DNA of 63,714 nucleotides, from positions 1 to 63,714 of the forward strand of contig NZ_JAKRND010000014.1 in assembly GCF_022347285.1 (NCBI RefSeq). The letters run 5' to 3'. The notes under the pieces were generated by a model, which was not told the origin of the DNA, ran no database searches, and worked only from the letters and a program-made list of their open reading frames with translations. This DNA comes from Corynebacterium sp. ACRPH. GTDB taxonomy: Bacteria > Actinomycetota > Actinomycetes > Mycobacteriales > Mycobacteriaceae. The translations under genes and the position numbers were made by a program. Shown piece by piece: positions 26,776 to 36,605 of the stretch. Within the stretch, counting starts at the first letter, position 1, and each line of letters starts with the position of its first letter.

Positions 26776-27657
26776 TTAGCCCTGCGGCTCTTTAAAGCGC
26801 ACCTCGTACATCTCGTCCCACAGCTTGCCGGTCAGGTAGAAGCGTCGGTCGTTTGGAGAGCTGCCCGGCACGACCGCGATGCCATTCAGCACGTCCGCGC
26901 CCTCTCGCTGTGCAGCGGGGAACAGCCCGGCGGTGTCCACGACATGCGTGACCTTCCCGTCCTCCGGGTCGATCTCCAGGATTGTGTCGGTCTGCCACAC
27001 GTTGGCCCACACCTTGCCGTCGGCGGTGCACTCCAGTTCGTTGAGTTGGTCGGTGCCCTCCACCTCCACTGAACCGGTCTTGGCGAAGGTCTCGGGGTCA
27101 CGGAAGGTCAGGGTTCCCGTGCCGTCACTCATCACCAGCCGATCCTGCTGAGAGCACAGGCCCCAGCCCTCGGTCTCGTAGTCTGCCCGGTCAATTTCCT
27201 CGAGTGTGCGGGCATCGCGCTTGATCGCGGTGTGTTCCTTCCACGTCAGTTGCCACGCCGTATCGCCGTGAATCGCCACGCCCTCGCCGAACAGGTCTTC
27301 GCTGAGGCTCTGTTCGTCCGTCTTTTCGCCTTCCAGATCCGTGTAGTAGATCTGCGATTCGCCGTACAGTCCCGTGCCGACCAGCAGTCGCCCGTCGTCG
27401 GCCGTCTCTACCCCCTGGGTAAACGCACCCTCGTCCCACGGATGTACCTCGTCGACCGTGACCTCGAGCATCGGCGCATCGTCGTACTCTTTAGCTGTAG
27501 TCCCTGGTTTTATTGCTGACGCCCCGTCGTCCGCACCGCACGCCGATAACACACATGCCATAGCCGCAGCTCCGACAGCTGCGAGCACCTGGGAAGTAAC
27601 TCGCCCCTTGCGAGGCTGGGGGAGGGATGCGTGAGGGTGGCGTCGATAAGAGAACAT
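26776..27657 (-). CDS. Glutaminyl-peptide cyclotransferase-like lipoprotein
   Basis: 293 aa. ATG 27657 gives a signal peptide ending in lipobox LSAC. The rest is a five-bladed-propeller glutaminyl cyclase of the plant/bacterial type, recognisable by HPWDEGAFTQGVE, GTGLYGES, LFGEGVAIHGDTAWQLTWK, TEGWGLC, NELECTADGKVWANVW and VLNGIAV. Such enzymes convert N-terminal Gln of secreted proteins to pyroglutamate (5-oxoproline). It may therefore be a source of the 5-oxoproline handled by the pxp genes, though it lies 13 kb away. Two dispersed motif copies in convergent orientation (27517 and 27636) lie in the codons around the signal and mature N-terminus. Confidence 0.85.
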   Translation of the reverse strand: MFSYRRHPHASLPQPRKGRVTSQVLAAVGAAAMACVLSACGADDGASAIKPGTTAKEYDDAPMLEVTVDEVHPWDEGAFTQGVETADDGRLLVGTGLYGESQIYYTDLEGEKTDEQSLSEDLFGEGVAIHGDTAWQLTWKEHTAIKRDARTLEEIDRADYETEGWGLCSQQDRLVMSDGTGTLTFRDPETFAKTGSVEVEGTDQLNELECTADGKVWANVWQTDTILEIDPEDGKVTHVVDTAGLFPAAQREGADVLNGIAVVPGSSPNDRRFYLTGKLWDEMYEVRFKEPQG

Positions 27658-27692
27658 GCAACCATCATGCATCACAGTGAGTGGGCGGCAGG

Positions 27693-27706
27693 CATAATGG
27701 TTCAGG
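27693..27706 (+). promoter_or_regulatory. Leaderless promoter of DUF3027 gene
   Basis: CATAAT at 27693-27698 is 8 nt from GTG 27706, so transcription should begin at the start codon. The region is shared with the divergent cyclotransferase-like gene. Confidence 0.4.
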
Positions 27707-28440
27707 TGAGTAAGAAGAAAAAGGCAGATCCGATTCTTTTTTCGGCGGAGGCTAAGGAAACAGCCCGCGCCGCGGTGGAAGAGGTAGGCGGCGACGAGGT
27801 GGGGAAGGCCCTCGGCATCGCAACGGACGGCGAGGGGTTGGGGATTTACCGCTACGCCAGCCGAGTGCCCGGCTACCGCGGCTGGGAGTGGGTCGTGGTG
27901 CTGGTGACGGTGCCGGGCAGTGGGGTGCTCACCATCAACGAGGTCAGTCTGCAGGCCGGCAAGCATGCCTCGCTGGCCCCGGAATGGGTGCCTTATGAGG
28001 ACCGCGTGCAGCCGGGCGACCTGGGGCCGGGCGATACCCTCCCACCGCGCCGGGATGACGAGCGGCTGACAGCGTGGGCCAAGCTGCAGGATGGCGATGG
28101 CTTCCTGCGTAACCCACAGGCGGGCAACACACTTTCACACGAGGGGCTACGCCAAGCCCGCAAGCGCTGGCGCGAGGGGGACTACGGGCCGCGCTCCGAG
28201 TTCGCGAAGAAGGCAGACCTGCAGTGCGAAACCTGCGCGTTCTACTTGCCCATCGACAACGTGGAAAACGGCGTGGGCGTGTGCGCGAACGAGTACTCCG
28301 CCGACGGGCGCGTGGTACAGCGGGACTATGGCTGCGGCGCGCACTCGGCGACGGTGGAGGAATCCATCGGCGAGGAGCTCGGGGAGGGCACCAATAATTA
28401 CGGTGTGTACGTCGACGAAGGCTTCTCGCGCTTCGAATAA
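27706..28440 (+). CDS. DUF3027 family protein
   Basis: 244 aa cytoplasmic protein of an actinobacterial family. GTG 27706 is favoured by the -10 box placed for a leaderless message; ATG 27697 is the alternative. The body has the conserved ARYPGYRGWEW-type segment (SRVPGYRGWEWVVVLVTV). Near the C-terminus a treble-clef-like Cys cluster CETCAFYLP...GVCANE...YGCGAHS may bind zinc. Function unknown; a nucleic-acid-associated role is a guess. Confidence 0.78.
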   Translation: MSKKKKADPILFSAEAKETARAAVEEVGGDEVGKALGIATDGEGLGIYRYASRVPGYRGWEWVVVLVTVPGSGVLTINEVSLQAGKHASLAPEWVPYEDRVQPGDLGPGDTLPPRRDDERLTAWAKLQDGDGFLRNPQAGNTLSHEGLRQARKRWREGDYGPRSEFAKKADLQCETCAFYLPIDNVENGVGVCANEYSADGRVVQRDYGCGAHSATVEESIGEELGEGTNNYGVYVDEGFSRFE

Positions 28441-28653
28441 ATGGGGCGTCAGCCCCCTAGTCAGTCCAGCCAGTCCGGCTAGCCCTGGCTAACTCCCGCG
28501 CTCTTGGGGTGCCCGAACGGGTACCTAATAGTTGCATTAATGCCCTGCGGGGTGGTTACTTATAACTTGACGTTTCAAATTGTGGTGGCTGCCTACGGTT
28601 CTGCTGAAGGGTAGCTTCCGCGCTCAGACCGAACAGGTAGGGGAGAATTCCGC
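28441..28653. other. Intergenic region before purine permease
   Basis: It contains short GGCTAG repeats at 28477-28491 that could form a weak hairpin, TATAAC at 28561-28566 and TTGACG at 28567-28572. AGGTAGGGGAG is the ribosome site of the next gene. I see no RNA gene or riboswitch core. Confidence 0.4.
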
Positions 28654-30147
28654 ATGGCAGATGCACAGGCCGCCAAGGCCGCCAAGACAGAATCTGGGGA
28701 ACCGCAGGACCGTGGCTTCCTAGATCGCTTTTTCCACATCTCGGAGCGCCACTCGACGGTGGGCACAGAGGTCCGCGGTGGTGTGGTCACGTTCTTCGCG
28801 ATGGCCTACATCATCATCCTGAACCCGCTGATCTTGGGCACCAGCGCGGACATCAACGGCGACGAGCTGGGCACCGCCCGCGTGGCCGCGGTTACTGCCC
28901 TGGCGGCAGGCGTAATGACTATCGCCTTCGGTATCATCGCCCGCTATCCCTTCGGCATCGCCGCTGGTCTGGGCATTAACACCCTGGTGGCGGTCACTTT
29001 CGTCGGCACGGAGGGGCTGACCTGGCCGGAAGCAATGGGGCTGGTGGTCATCGACGGTGTCCTCATCGTGCTACTGGCCATCACGGGCTTCCGCGAGGCA
29101 GTGTTCAACTCGATCCCCGGCTCGCTGAAGGCAGCCATCGGCGTGGGCATCGGCCTGTTCATTGCAATGATCGGTTTGGTGGACTCCGGCTTCGTCCGCC
29201 GCATTCCGGATGCCGCGGGCACGACCGTCCCGGTTGGCCTGGGTATTAACGGCTCCATTGCTTCTTGGCCCACGTTCGTATTCATCCTCGGCCTGCTGAT
29301 CTGCGGCACTCTGGTGGTCCGCAAGGTTCGCGGTGGCCTGTTCATCGGTATTGTCGCCAACACCATCATTGCCATGATCGTGGAGGCCATCACCCACACC
29401 GGCCCGTCCGTCGTTGACGGTGAACCGAACCCCGCAGGCTGGAGCCTGGCGGTTCCGCAGAGCCCGGATTCTCTGGGTGGCATGCCGGATCTGTCCCTGG
29501 TCGGCGCCGTCGATCTGTTCGGCGCTTTCACCCGTGTGGGCGTGCTGGCTGCCTGCATGCTGATCTTCACCCTGGTGCTGGCGAACTTCTTCGACGCTAT
29601 GGGCACCATGACTGCGCTGGGCAAGCAGGCTCAGCTGGTTGATGAGGAGGATCGCCTGCCGAACCTGCGCACGGCCCTGATTGTCGAGGGTGGCGGCGCG
29701 ATTGTCGGTGGTTCTGTCTCTGGCTCTTCGAACACTGTGTTTGTGGACTCCGCGGCGGGCATCGCCGACGGCGCCCGCACGGGTCTGGCCAACGTGGTCA
29801 CCGGCCTGCTGTTCATCCTGGCGATGTTCTTCACCCCGTTGTACGAGGTCGTTCCGATCGAGGCCGCTGCCCCGGTTTTGGTGATCGTGGGTGCGATGAT
29901 GATGGCGCAGATTAAGGACATTGACTTTACGCGCTTCGACATCGCTCTGCCCGCCTTCTTGACCATCGTGGTCATGCCGTTTACCTACTCGATCGCCAAT
30001 GGCATCGGCGTGGGCTTTATTACTTACGTCGTGATGGCGCTGGTCGGTGGCCGTGCTAAGATGGTTCACCCGCTGCTGTACCTGGTGGCTGGGATGTTCG
30101 TGGTCTACTTCGCCGCCGATCCGGTGATGGATCTGCTGCGAGGCTAG
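28654..30147 (+). CDS. NCS2 (AzgA/PbuG-type) purine permease
   Basis: 497 aa with 12-14 membrane helices. The family N-terminus is clear: RFFHISERHSTVGTEVRGGVVTFFAMAYIIILNP, followed by the ANFFDAMGTMTALG segment and the signature GSSNTVFVDSAAGIADGARTGL. AzgA-type carriers import hypoxanthine, guanine or adenine with protons. GGGGAG lies about 10 nt before the ATG. The methyltransferase gene starts 2 nt after the stop, so they form an operon without obvious functional link. Confidence 0.9.
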   Translation: MADAQAAKAAKTESGEPQDRGFLDRFFHISERHSTVGTEVRGGVVTFFAMAYIIILNPLILGTSADINGDELGTARVAAVTALAAGVMTIAFGIIARYPFGIAAGLGINTLVAVTFVGTEGLTWPEAMGLVVIDGVLIVLLAITGFREAVFNSIPGSLKAAIGVGIGLFIAMIGLVDSGFVRRIPDAAGTTVPVGLGINGSIASWPTFVFILGLLICGTLVVRKVRGGLFIGIVANTIIAMIVEAITHTGPSVVDGEPNPAGWSLAVPQSPDSLGGMPDLSLVGAVDLFGAFTRVGVLAACMLIFTLVLANFFDAMGTMTALGKQAQLVDEEDRLPNLRTALIVEGGGAIVGGSVSGSSNTVFVDSAAGIADGARTGLANVVTGLLFILAMFFTPLYEVVPIEAAAPVLVIVGAMMMAQIKDIDFTRFDIALPAFLTIVVMPFTYSIANGIGVGFITYVVMALVGGRAKMVHPLLYLVAGMFVVYFAADPVMDLLRG

Positions 30148-30149
30148 CC

Positions 30150-31031
30150 ATGGCAGACCTTTCGCCCATCCGGATCGATGACCCGCGCGACCCGCGCCTG
30201 GACGACTTTCGGAACCTCAACGCTTCCGACAAGAAGTCCGGCGAGCAGCTGATCATCGCCGAGGACACCTTGGTCGTCCCGCGTCTGCTGGCGAGCCGTT
30301 ATCCGACCCGCGCGGTCGTGGGGTTCCCGGGAAAGCTGCGGGCGATCGAGGAGGAGCTGTCTCGCTCTCTTTCTGGTGATGACGCCACCTTCTCCGTGTT
30401 TGAGGTTTCCCGCGAGGTCTTGAAGGAGGTCGCGGGCTTCGATATGCACAGGGGCCTGGTCGCATCGGCGGATCGACTGCCGACGAGCACTGCCACAGGG
30501 GACGCCGGAACCAGCGCCGTGGAGGCGGTGCTGGACCACGTGGAAGAAGCCCCTGAAGCCAGTGGAGTGATTGCCGTGTTGGAGGGAGTGGGGGATCACG
30601 AGAATATTGGCTCGATTTTCCGCAACGCAGCGGGGCTCAACGTGGATGCTGTGCTATTCGGTGCGGCCACCGCCGATCCGCTGTATCGGCGCAGCGTGCG
30701 CGTCTCCATGGGGCACGTGTTACGCCTGCCGTGGGCGAAGTTCCCCGGCACGACGACCACCTGGCAGCGGGATCTGGAGTTGCTACAGAGGCGCGGCTAC
30801 GAGGTAGTGGCGCTCACTCCAGCGGGGGACATCACGCTTCGCGAAGCCACTGAGACCGCCCGCGAGCGGAGGAAGAAGGTAGCGGTGATGGTTGGCGCGG
30901 AGGGGCCCGGATTGACGGAGCACGCCATGCGTGCTGCGGATGTTCGCGCCAGTATCCCAATGGCCCGTGGTACTGACTCGCTGAACGTGGCCACGGCGGC
31001 GGCCATCGCCTTTTACGAAGCAGTGCGTTAG
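30150..31031 (+). CDS. SpoU/TrmH-family RNA 2'-O-methyltransferase
   Basis: 293 aa: a small N-terminal RNA-binding domain, then the SPOUT knot with motif 1 ENIGSIFRNAA, motif 2 VMVGAEGPGLTE and motif 3 DSLNVATAAAIAFYE that bind AdoMet. It probably 2'-O-methylates tRNA or rRNA; the exact nucleotide cannot be told. The gene is in the position of the mycobacterial rRNA methyltransferase next to sepH and serC. One dispersed motif copy lies in its first third (30380), encoding DDATF. Confidence 0.88.
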   Translation: MADLSPIRIDDPRDPRLDDFRNLNASDKKSGEQLIIAEDTLVVPRLLASRYPTRAVVGFPGKLRAIEEELSRSLSGDDATFSVFEVSREVLKEVAGFDMHRGLVASADRLPTSTATGDAGTSAVEAVLDHVEEAPEASGVIAVLEGVGDHENIGSIFRNAAGLNVDAVLFGAATADPLYRRSVRVSMGHVLRLPWAKFPGTTTTWQRDLELLQRRGYEVVALTPAGDITLREATETARERRKKVAVMVGAEGPGLTEHAMRAADVRASIPMARGTDSLNVATAAAIAFYEAVR

Positions 31032-31038
31032 GGGGGGA

Positions 31039-31953
31039 CTATTCCCCGCGACTGCGGCGGCGTACTTCGTCGCCAATCTTCTTGGAGGCTCCGCGCAGCC
31101 CCCGCAGGCCAGCGGAAAGCCCCCTGCGAGCCCCCTGGCCCAGGGAATTCAGCACGTTCTTGGCCACTTCCGCGCCGCTGGGTTCGCTCTCGCGGGACGG
31201 GGCAGCATAATCGTCGTAGCCTTGCTCATCGTCGTAGACGGAGACCATGTCGTCCGGTGTGGTGCGCCCATGCGTCAAACCGTCGTATTCGGAGGACTTC
31301 GCCTCTGGCCGGCCGTCGACGGCAAAAGCTGCAATGGGCAGTGCCGGCCCGGAGGCGGAGACCGCAAATCCGAGCCAGGCCTCGATGGCTGCGGCGGCCA
31401 ATTCCGCGGGGATGAAAGGCAGTTGGATGCCACTGGCCTCGGTGTTTCCGCCCCAGTAGTCAGATTCGAACTCGCCGGGCAAGCCGATGTCCTCAAACAC
31501 GGTTTCGCGGGTGGCGCAGAAAGAGCGCTTGAGTTGGCCACCTGCCCAGTGGGCGAAGCCACCGAAAGTTTCGTCGACCTCCTTGGAGGCCGGGTCTCCA
31601 CCGTCCCCGGGCTTCGTCGAGGCCGCGGTTTCCGGGTCTGCTACCACGCAGGAAGCGTACACATCGGCGGCGCTGACTAGCGTGCGGTAGCGTTCCGGTA
31701 GTTCGGAGAGCTTTCGCAGGTCAGGGATTACCGTTTGCACTACGGATAGCCCCGGGTAGCCGCCGATGTAAAACTCATCGGTGCCGGGGGTTGCGCTACG
31801 GGTCATGTCGAAGTCGCCGATGTGCGTCAGCGGCCAGGCTGGGTTCAGTTGTGCCAGGTACTTGCGGGCAAAGCCACGGTCGACCTTATGCTCCTGGTTC
31901 ACCACGGTGCTGGGGTTGGCAGCATTTACAAACCAAAGGGTCACCAGGGTCAC
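31039..31953 (-). CDS. DUF6928 family protein
   Basis: 304 aa, beginning MTLVTLWFVNAANPSTVV, a hallmark of an actinobacterial family whose members have a conserved LAQLNPAWPLT...FYIGGYPGLSVVQT core. The last ~70 residues are acidic, then basic and Gly/Arg-rich. There is no membrane segment. Function unknown. It follows sepH by 21 nt on the same strand and converges with the methyltransferase gene at 31031. Confidence 0.7.
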   Translation of the reverse strand: MTLVTLWFVNAANPSTVVNQEHKVDRGFARKYLAQLNPAWPLTHIGDFDMTRSATPGTDEFYIGGYPGLSVVQTVIPDLRKLSELPERYRTLVSAADVYASCVVADPETAASTKPGDGGDPASKEVDETFGGFAHWAGGQLKRSFCATRETVFEDIGLPGEFESDYWGGNTEASGIQLPFIPAELAAAAIEAWLGFAVSASGPALPIAAFAVDGRPEAKSSEYDGLTHGRTTPDDMVSVYDDEQGYDDYAAPSRESEPSGAEVAKNVLNSLGQGARRGLSAGLRGLRGASKKIGDEVRRRSRGE

Positions 31954-31974
31954 AGCAGTGGCTCCTTCTATCGC

Positions 31975-33126
31975 TTAGTTCTTTTTCTTGGGGTTGGTGC
32001 GCACGCCCAACAGGACATCCTCCCAGTGTGGGGTGACGGCCTTGCGCTTGCGCTTCGGCTTCGCGGCCTTTGTATCGGGGTGCATTAGGAATTCATTATC
32101 TCCGCGGCCGCCTCGCTCCGCAGGGGAATCGCCGCCAGCGGGGGGAGTGTCCTGCGCTGCGGGAGCCTCGGGGGCTCCGGCCGCGTCGGATCGATTGCTC
32201 TGCCGACCCCAATCGGCCTGGTCGTCCTCCCAGTGCTGATCCTCGGGAGTCTGCGTTGGGTGCAGCAGGGGAGTCACCGGGGAAACGCTGCGTACCGGCT
32301 GCCCGTAGCGCGGATTCACCAGGTCGCCCGCGATGCTGTTGTGGGGGTGCGCCAGTGCCTTCTCCGAGCCGCGTAGCTCGATGATGAACTCCGCGGTGTG
32401 CGTGTTAGTGCGCCCTGCTGCATCCTTTTCCCAGGACACGGTGACGATCCACTGCTTGGTGGTGTTTTGGTAGGCATCCCATTCGGCGTCCGAAAGAGAT
32501 TCTCCGTGCGCCGCCAGAGCAGTGGCCAGAACCTCCCACAGCGGTTGGTTCGATACGCCATCTCCGTTTACCGGCAGTGCCGCGTGCGCGAGCTCTGCGA
32601 TGCGTGCGCGCTCCTGCAAGATCGGCCAGGCGTAGGGCTCGATGCGGGACTCGTCCGTGTCCGCTTCGTCCGCTAGCTCGGCGACGGTAGCGCCGTGGCG
32701 GATGCGGTCCTGGATCACGCGCGGGGACATCGAAATCCGGGTGCGGTGTGGACGCGCGTTGGGGCGATCCTGTCCGCGCCCTTGGAACAAGGGTGCCACC
32801 TCGGTTTCCGTCGTTTCTTCCTCAGCGGGGGTTGCCGCTTGCTCCTCCTGGCGGGCGTCTGCAGCATCCGCAGCGGCATCGACTGTGCTGGTCGTACTAG
32901 CGGTGTCGGTGCCGGAACTTTCGGAGGTGCCGGAGGGAGCATCGCCTTCGGTTTCTGCGGAAGCGCTGCCCGCACTGGCCGTGGGGGCGTCACTAAGAAA
33001 AGCGCGCAACTCGTCGGTGACGGGCAGAAAGTACTCGGCGATAGGGCCGCCGACGGCGGGGTCAACGGCGCGCAGCACGAGCGACGAGGCATCGCTATCG
33101 GCGACGACAAATTTCAGCTCTTGCAA
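31975..33126 (-). CDS. sepH: Septation protein SepH
   Basis: 383 aa. The N-terminal domain (LQELKFVVADSDASSLVLRA...EYFLPVTDELRAFL) is the SepH/DUF3071 fold that contacts FtsZ in actinobacteria; a central HTH-like segment (MSPRVIQDRIRHGATVAELADEA) follows, then a disordered tail. TTG 33126 is chosen because AGGAGG sits 4-5 nt upstream and it aligns with the usual MQELKVVG start. The linker between the domains holds a dispersed motif copy (32983) encoding SDAPTA. SepH stimulates FtsZ assembly during division. It lies downstream of serC, as in mycobacteria. Confidence 0.88.
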   Translation of the reverse strand: MQELKFVVADSDASSLVLRAVDPAVGGPIAEYFLPVTDELRAFLSDAPTASAGSASAETEGDAPSGTSESSGTDTASTTSTVDAAADAADARQEEQAATPAEEETTETEVAPLFQGRGQDRPNARPHRTRISMSPRVIQDRIRHGATVAELADEADTDESRIEPYAWPILQERARIAELAHAALPVNGDGVSNQPLWEVLATALAAHGESLSDAEWDAYQNTTKQWIVTVSWEKDAAGRTNTHTAEFIIELRGSEKALAHPHNSIAGDLVNPRYGQPVRSVSPVTPLLHPTQTPEDQHWEDDQADWGRQSNRSDAAGAPEAPAAQDTPPAGGDSPAERGGRGDNEFLMHPDTKAAKPKRKRKAVTPHWEDVLLGVRTNPKKKN

Positions 33127-33175
33127 CGTGGCCTCCTGACGGATGATGCGGCAAATGACGGCGGTGTTATTAACA

Positions 33176-33215
33176 TCACCCTCCAACCTTAGCTAAAAGC
33201 ACGGTTGGAGGGTGA
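33176..33215 (-). terminator. Hairpin between serC and sepH
   Basis: TCACCCTCCAACC (33176-33188) pairs perfectly with GGTTGGAGGGTGA (33203-33215) over 13 bp with a 14-nt loop. It lies after the serC stop and before sepH; only a short U-poor tail follows. Confidence 0.6.
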
Positions 33216-33262
33216 GCGGATTCAGTAGCTAGACGAAGGTGAAACAGTAGCCAAAAAATGGG

Positions 33263-34781
<1,519 letters not shown>

Positions 34782-36059
34782 ATGGCTACTGATAATCAGG
34801 ACAAGGCCGTTCTCCACTACCCAGGTGGAGAGTACGAAATGGACATTGTCCACGCCACCGAAGGTAACGACGGTGTTGCACTGGGTAAGATGCTGGCTGA
34901 AACTGGCTTGACCACCCTGGACCCCGGCTACGTGAACACCGGTTCCACCAAGTCCGCCATCACCTACATCGACGGTGCAAACGGCATCCTGCGCTACCGC
35001 GGCTACGACATCGCCGACCTGGCTAACAACGCAACCTTCAACGAGGTTTCCTACCTGCTGATCAACGGCGAGCTGCCGAACAAGGAGCAGGCAGAGGAGT
35101 TCAACACCAACATCCGCAACCACACCTTGCTGGATGAGGACTTCAAGGCGCAGTTCCGCGTGTTCCCGCGCGATGCTCACCCGATGAGCGTTCTGGCTTC
35201 CTCCCTGAACATTCTGTCCACCTACTACCAGGACTCCCTGGACCCGCTGAACCCGGATCACCAGAAGCTGAACACCTACCGCCTGATGGCGAAGGTGCCG
35301 ATGCTGGCTGCCTACGCTTACCGTGCTTCCAAGGGTAAGCCGTACATGTACCCGGATAACTCCATGAACGCGCGCCAGAACTTCCTGCGCCAGATGTTCG
35401 GTTACCCGACCGAGCCTTTCGAGGATGACCCGGTAGTCACCAAGGCTCTGGACAAGCTGCTGATCCTGCACGCTGACCACGAGCAGAACTGCTCCACCTC
35501 TACCGTCCGCATGGTTGGTTCTTCCCAGGCCAACATGTTCGTCTCCATCGCCGCAGGTATCAACGCACTGTCCGGTCCGCTGCACGGTGGCGCCAACCAG
35601 GCCGTTCTGGAGATGCTGGAGGAGATCCACGCTAACGGTGGCGACGCTACCGAGTTCATGAACCGCGTGAAGAACAAGGAGCCGGGCGTTAAGCTGATGG
35701 GCTTCGGCCACCGCGTCTACAAGAACTACGACCCGCGCGCGGCCATCGTCAAGGAGTCCGCACACGAGATCCTGGATCACCTGGGTGGCGACCACCTGCT
35801 GGATCTGGCTATGAAGCTGGAAGAGATCGCGCTGGCTGATGATTACTTCATCTCCCGCAAGCTCTACCCGAACGTTGACTTCTACACTGGCCTGATCTAC
35901 CGCGCCATGGGCTTCCCGACGGACTTCTTCACCGTCCTGTTCGCCATGGGCCGCCTGCCGGGCTGGATCGCTCACTACCTGGAGCAGGTCAACGATCCGA
36001 CCGCGAAGATCAACCGTCCGCGCCAGATCTACACCGGCGAGGGTGCGCGCAAGCTCTAA
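34782..36059 (+). CDS. gltA: Citrate synthase
   Basis: 425 aa type I/II citrate synthase catalysing oxaloacetate + acetyl-CoA to citrate. Active-site regions: HADHEQNCSTSTVR, SGPLHGGANQAVLEML with the catalytic His, GFGHRVYKNYDPRA and the late Asp region PNVDFYTGLIYRAMGFP. ATG 34782 is chosen over 34776 because AAAGGG then has proper spacing. Codon use is strongly biased, as expected for high expression. It is a single gene ending at the hairpin at 36087-36129. Confidence 0.96.
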   Translation: MATDNQDKAVLHYPGGEYEMDIVHATEGNDGVALGKMLAETGLTTLDPGYVNTGSTKSAITYIDGANGILRYRGYDIADLANNATFNEVSYLLINGELPNKEQAEEFNTNIRNHTLLDEDFKAQFRVFPRDAHPMSVLASSLNILSTYYQDSLDPLNPDHQKLNTYRLMAKVPMLAAYAYRASKGKPYMYPDNSMNARQNFLRQMFGYPTEPFEDDPVVTKALDKLLILHADHEQNCSTSTVRMVGSSQANMFVSIAAGINALSGPLHGGANQAVLEMLEEIHANGGDATEFMNRVKNKEPGVKLMGFGHRVYKNYDPRAAIVKESAHEILDHLGGDHLLDLAMKLEEIALADDYFISRKLYPNVDFYTGLIYRAMGFPTDFFTVLFAMGRLPGWIAHYLEQVNDPTAKINRPRQIYTGEGARKL

Positions 36060-36086
36060 GAACTCTCTGTTCTTTTCTTGGTGACG

Positions 36087-36129
36087 CCCCCTTGGGTTCA
36101 GCTACGCAATGCGTATGCCCCCAAGGGGG
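36087..36129 (+). terminator. gltA terminator containing a dispersed motif copy
   Basis: CCCCCTTGGG (36087-36096) pairs with CCCAAGGGGG (36120-36129), with a smaller internal hairpin ACGC-AAT-GCGT, followed by T-rich sequence. The 5' arm is part of a TGACGCCCCC motif copy (36082-36091). Confidence 0.7.
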
Positions 36130-36192
36130 TGTTTCGCGTTTTGCTAGGGTGGGGGTTCGAGAAGCTATCAGTTTTCGAAGGAGACTTCCCCC

Positions 36193-36552
36193 ATGAGTAA
36201 ACCGCAGATCGACCTCTCGAATGGCCCCGCACCGAAGGACCTGGTGATTGAAGACCTGGTGATCGGCGAGGGTGCAGAGGCCGTGCCGGGTGGCATGGTG
36301 GAGGTGCACTACGTGGGAGTGGACTTCGAGACTGGCGAGGAGTTCGACTCTTCCTGGGATCGGGGCGAGTCCATCGAATTCCCCCTGTCCGGCCTGATCG
36401 AGGGCTGGCAGGAGGGCATCCCGGGCATGCGCGCCGGCGGTCGCCGCAAGCTGACCATTCCCCCGGAGAAGGCGTACGGCCCGGCCGGCATGGGGCATCA
36501 ACTATCTGGCCGTACGCTGGTCTTTATTATTGACCTGATCGCCGTGAACTAA
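36193..36552 (+). CDS. FKBP-type peptidyl-prolyl isomerase
   Basis: 119 aa, a single FKBP domain without signal peptide, so cytoplasmic. Core residues are present: VEVHYVGVDFETGEEFDSSWDRGE, FPLSGLIEGWQEGIPGMRAGGRRKLTIPP, KAYGPAGMG and the LVFIIDLIAV end strand. AAGGAG lies 8-9 nt before the ATG. It follows gltA, as in other corynebacteria. The last codons form the first unit of a 23-bp tandem repeat. Confidence 0.92.
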   Translation: MSKPQIDLSNGPAPKDLVIEDLVIGEGAEAVPGGMVEVHYVGVDFETGEEFDSSWDRGESIEFPLSGLIEGWQEGIPGMRAGGRRKLTIPPEKAYGPAGMGHQLSGRTLVFIIDLIAVN

Positions 36553-36605
36553 GGCGCCCGATCGCCTTAAACTAGGGCGCCTGATCGCCGTGAATTTGGG
36601 CGATT
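36537..36605. repeat. 23-bp tandem repeat, three units
   Basis: Units start at 36537, 36560 and 36583 with GATCGCC; the first two share nearly all positions and the third diverges at its end. Unit 1 contains the FKBP stop and unit 3 reaches the NatB stop on the other strand. GGCGCC and GGGCGA stretches could form a small bidirectional terminator. Confidence 0.65.
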
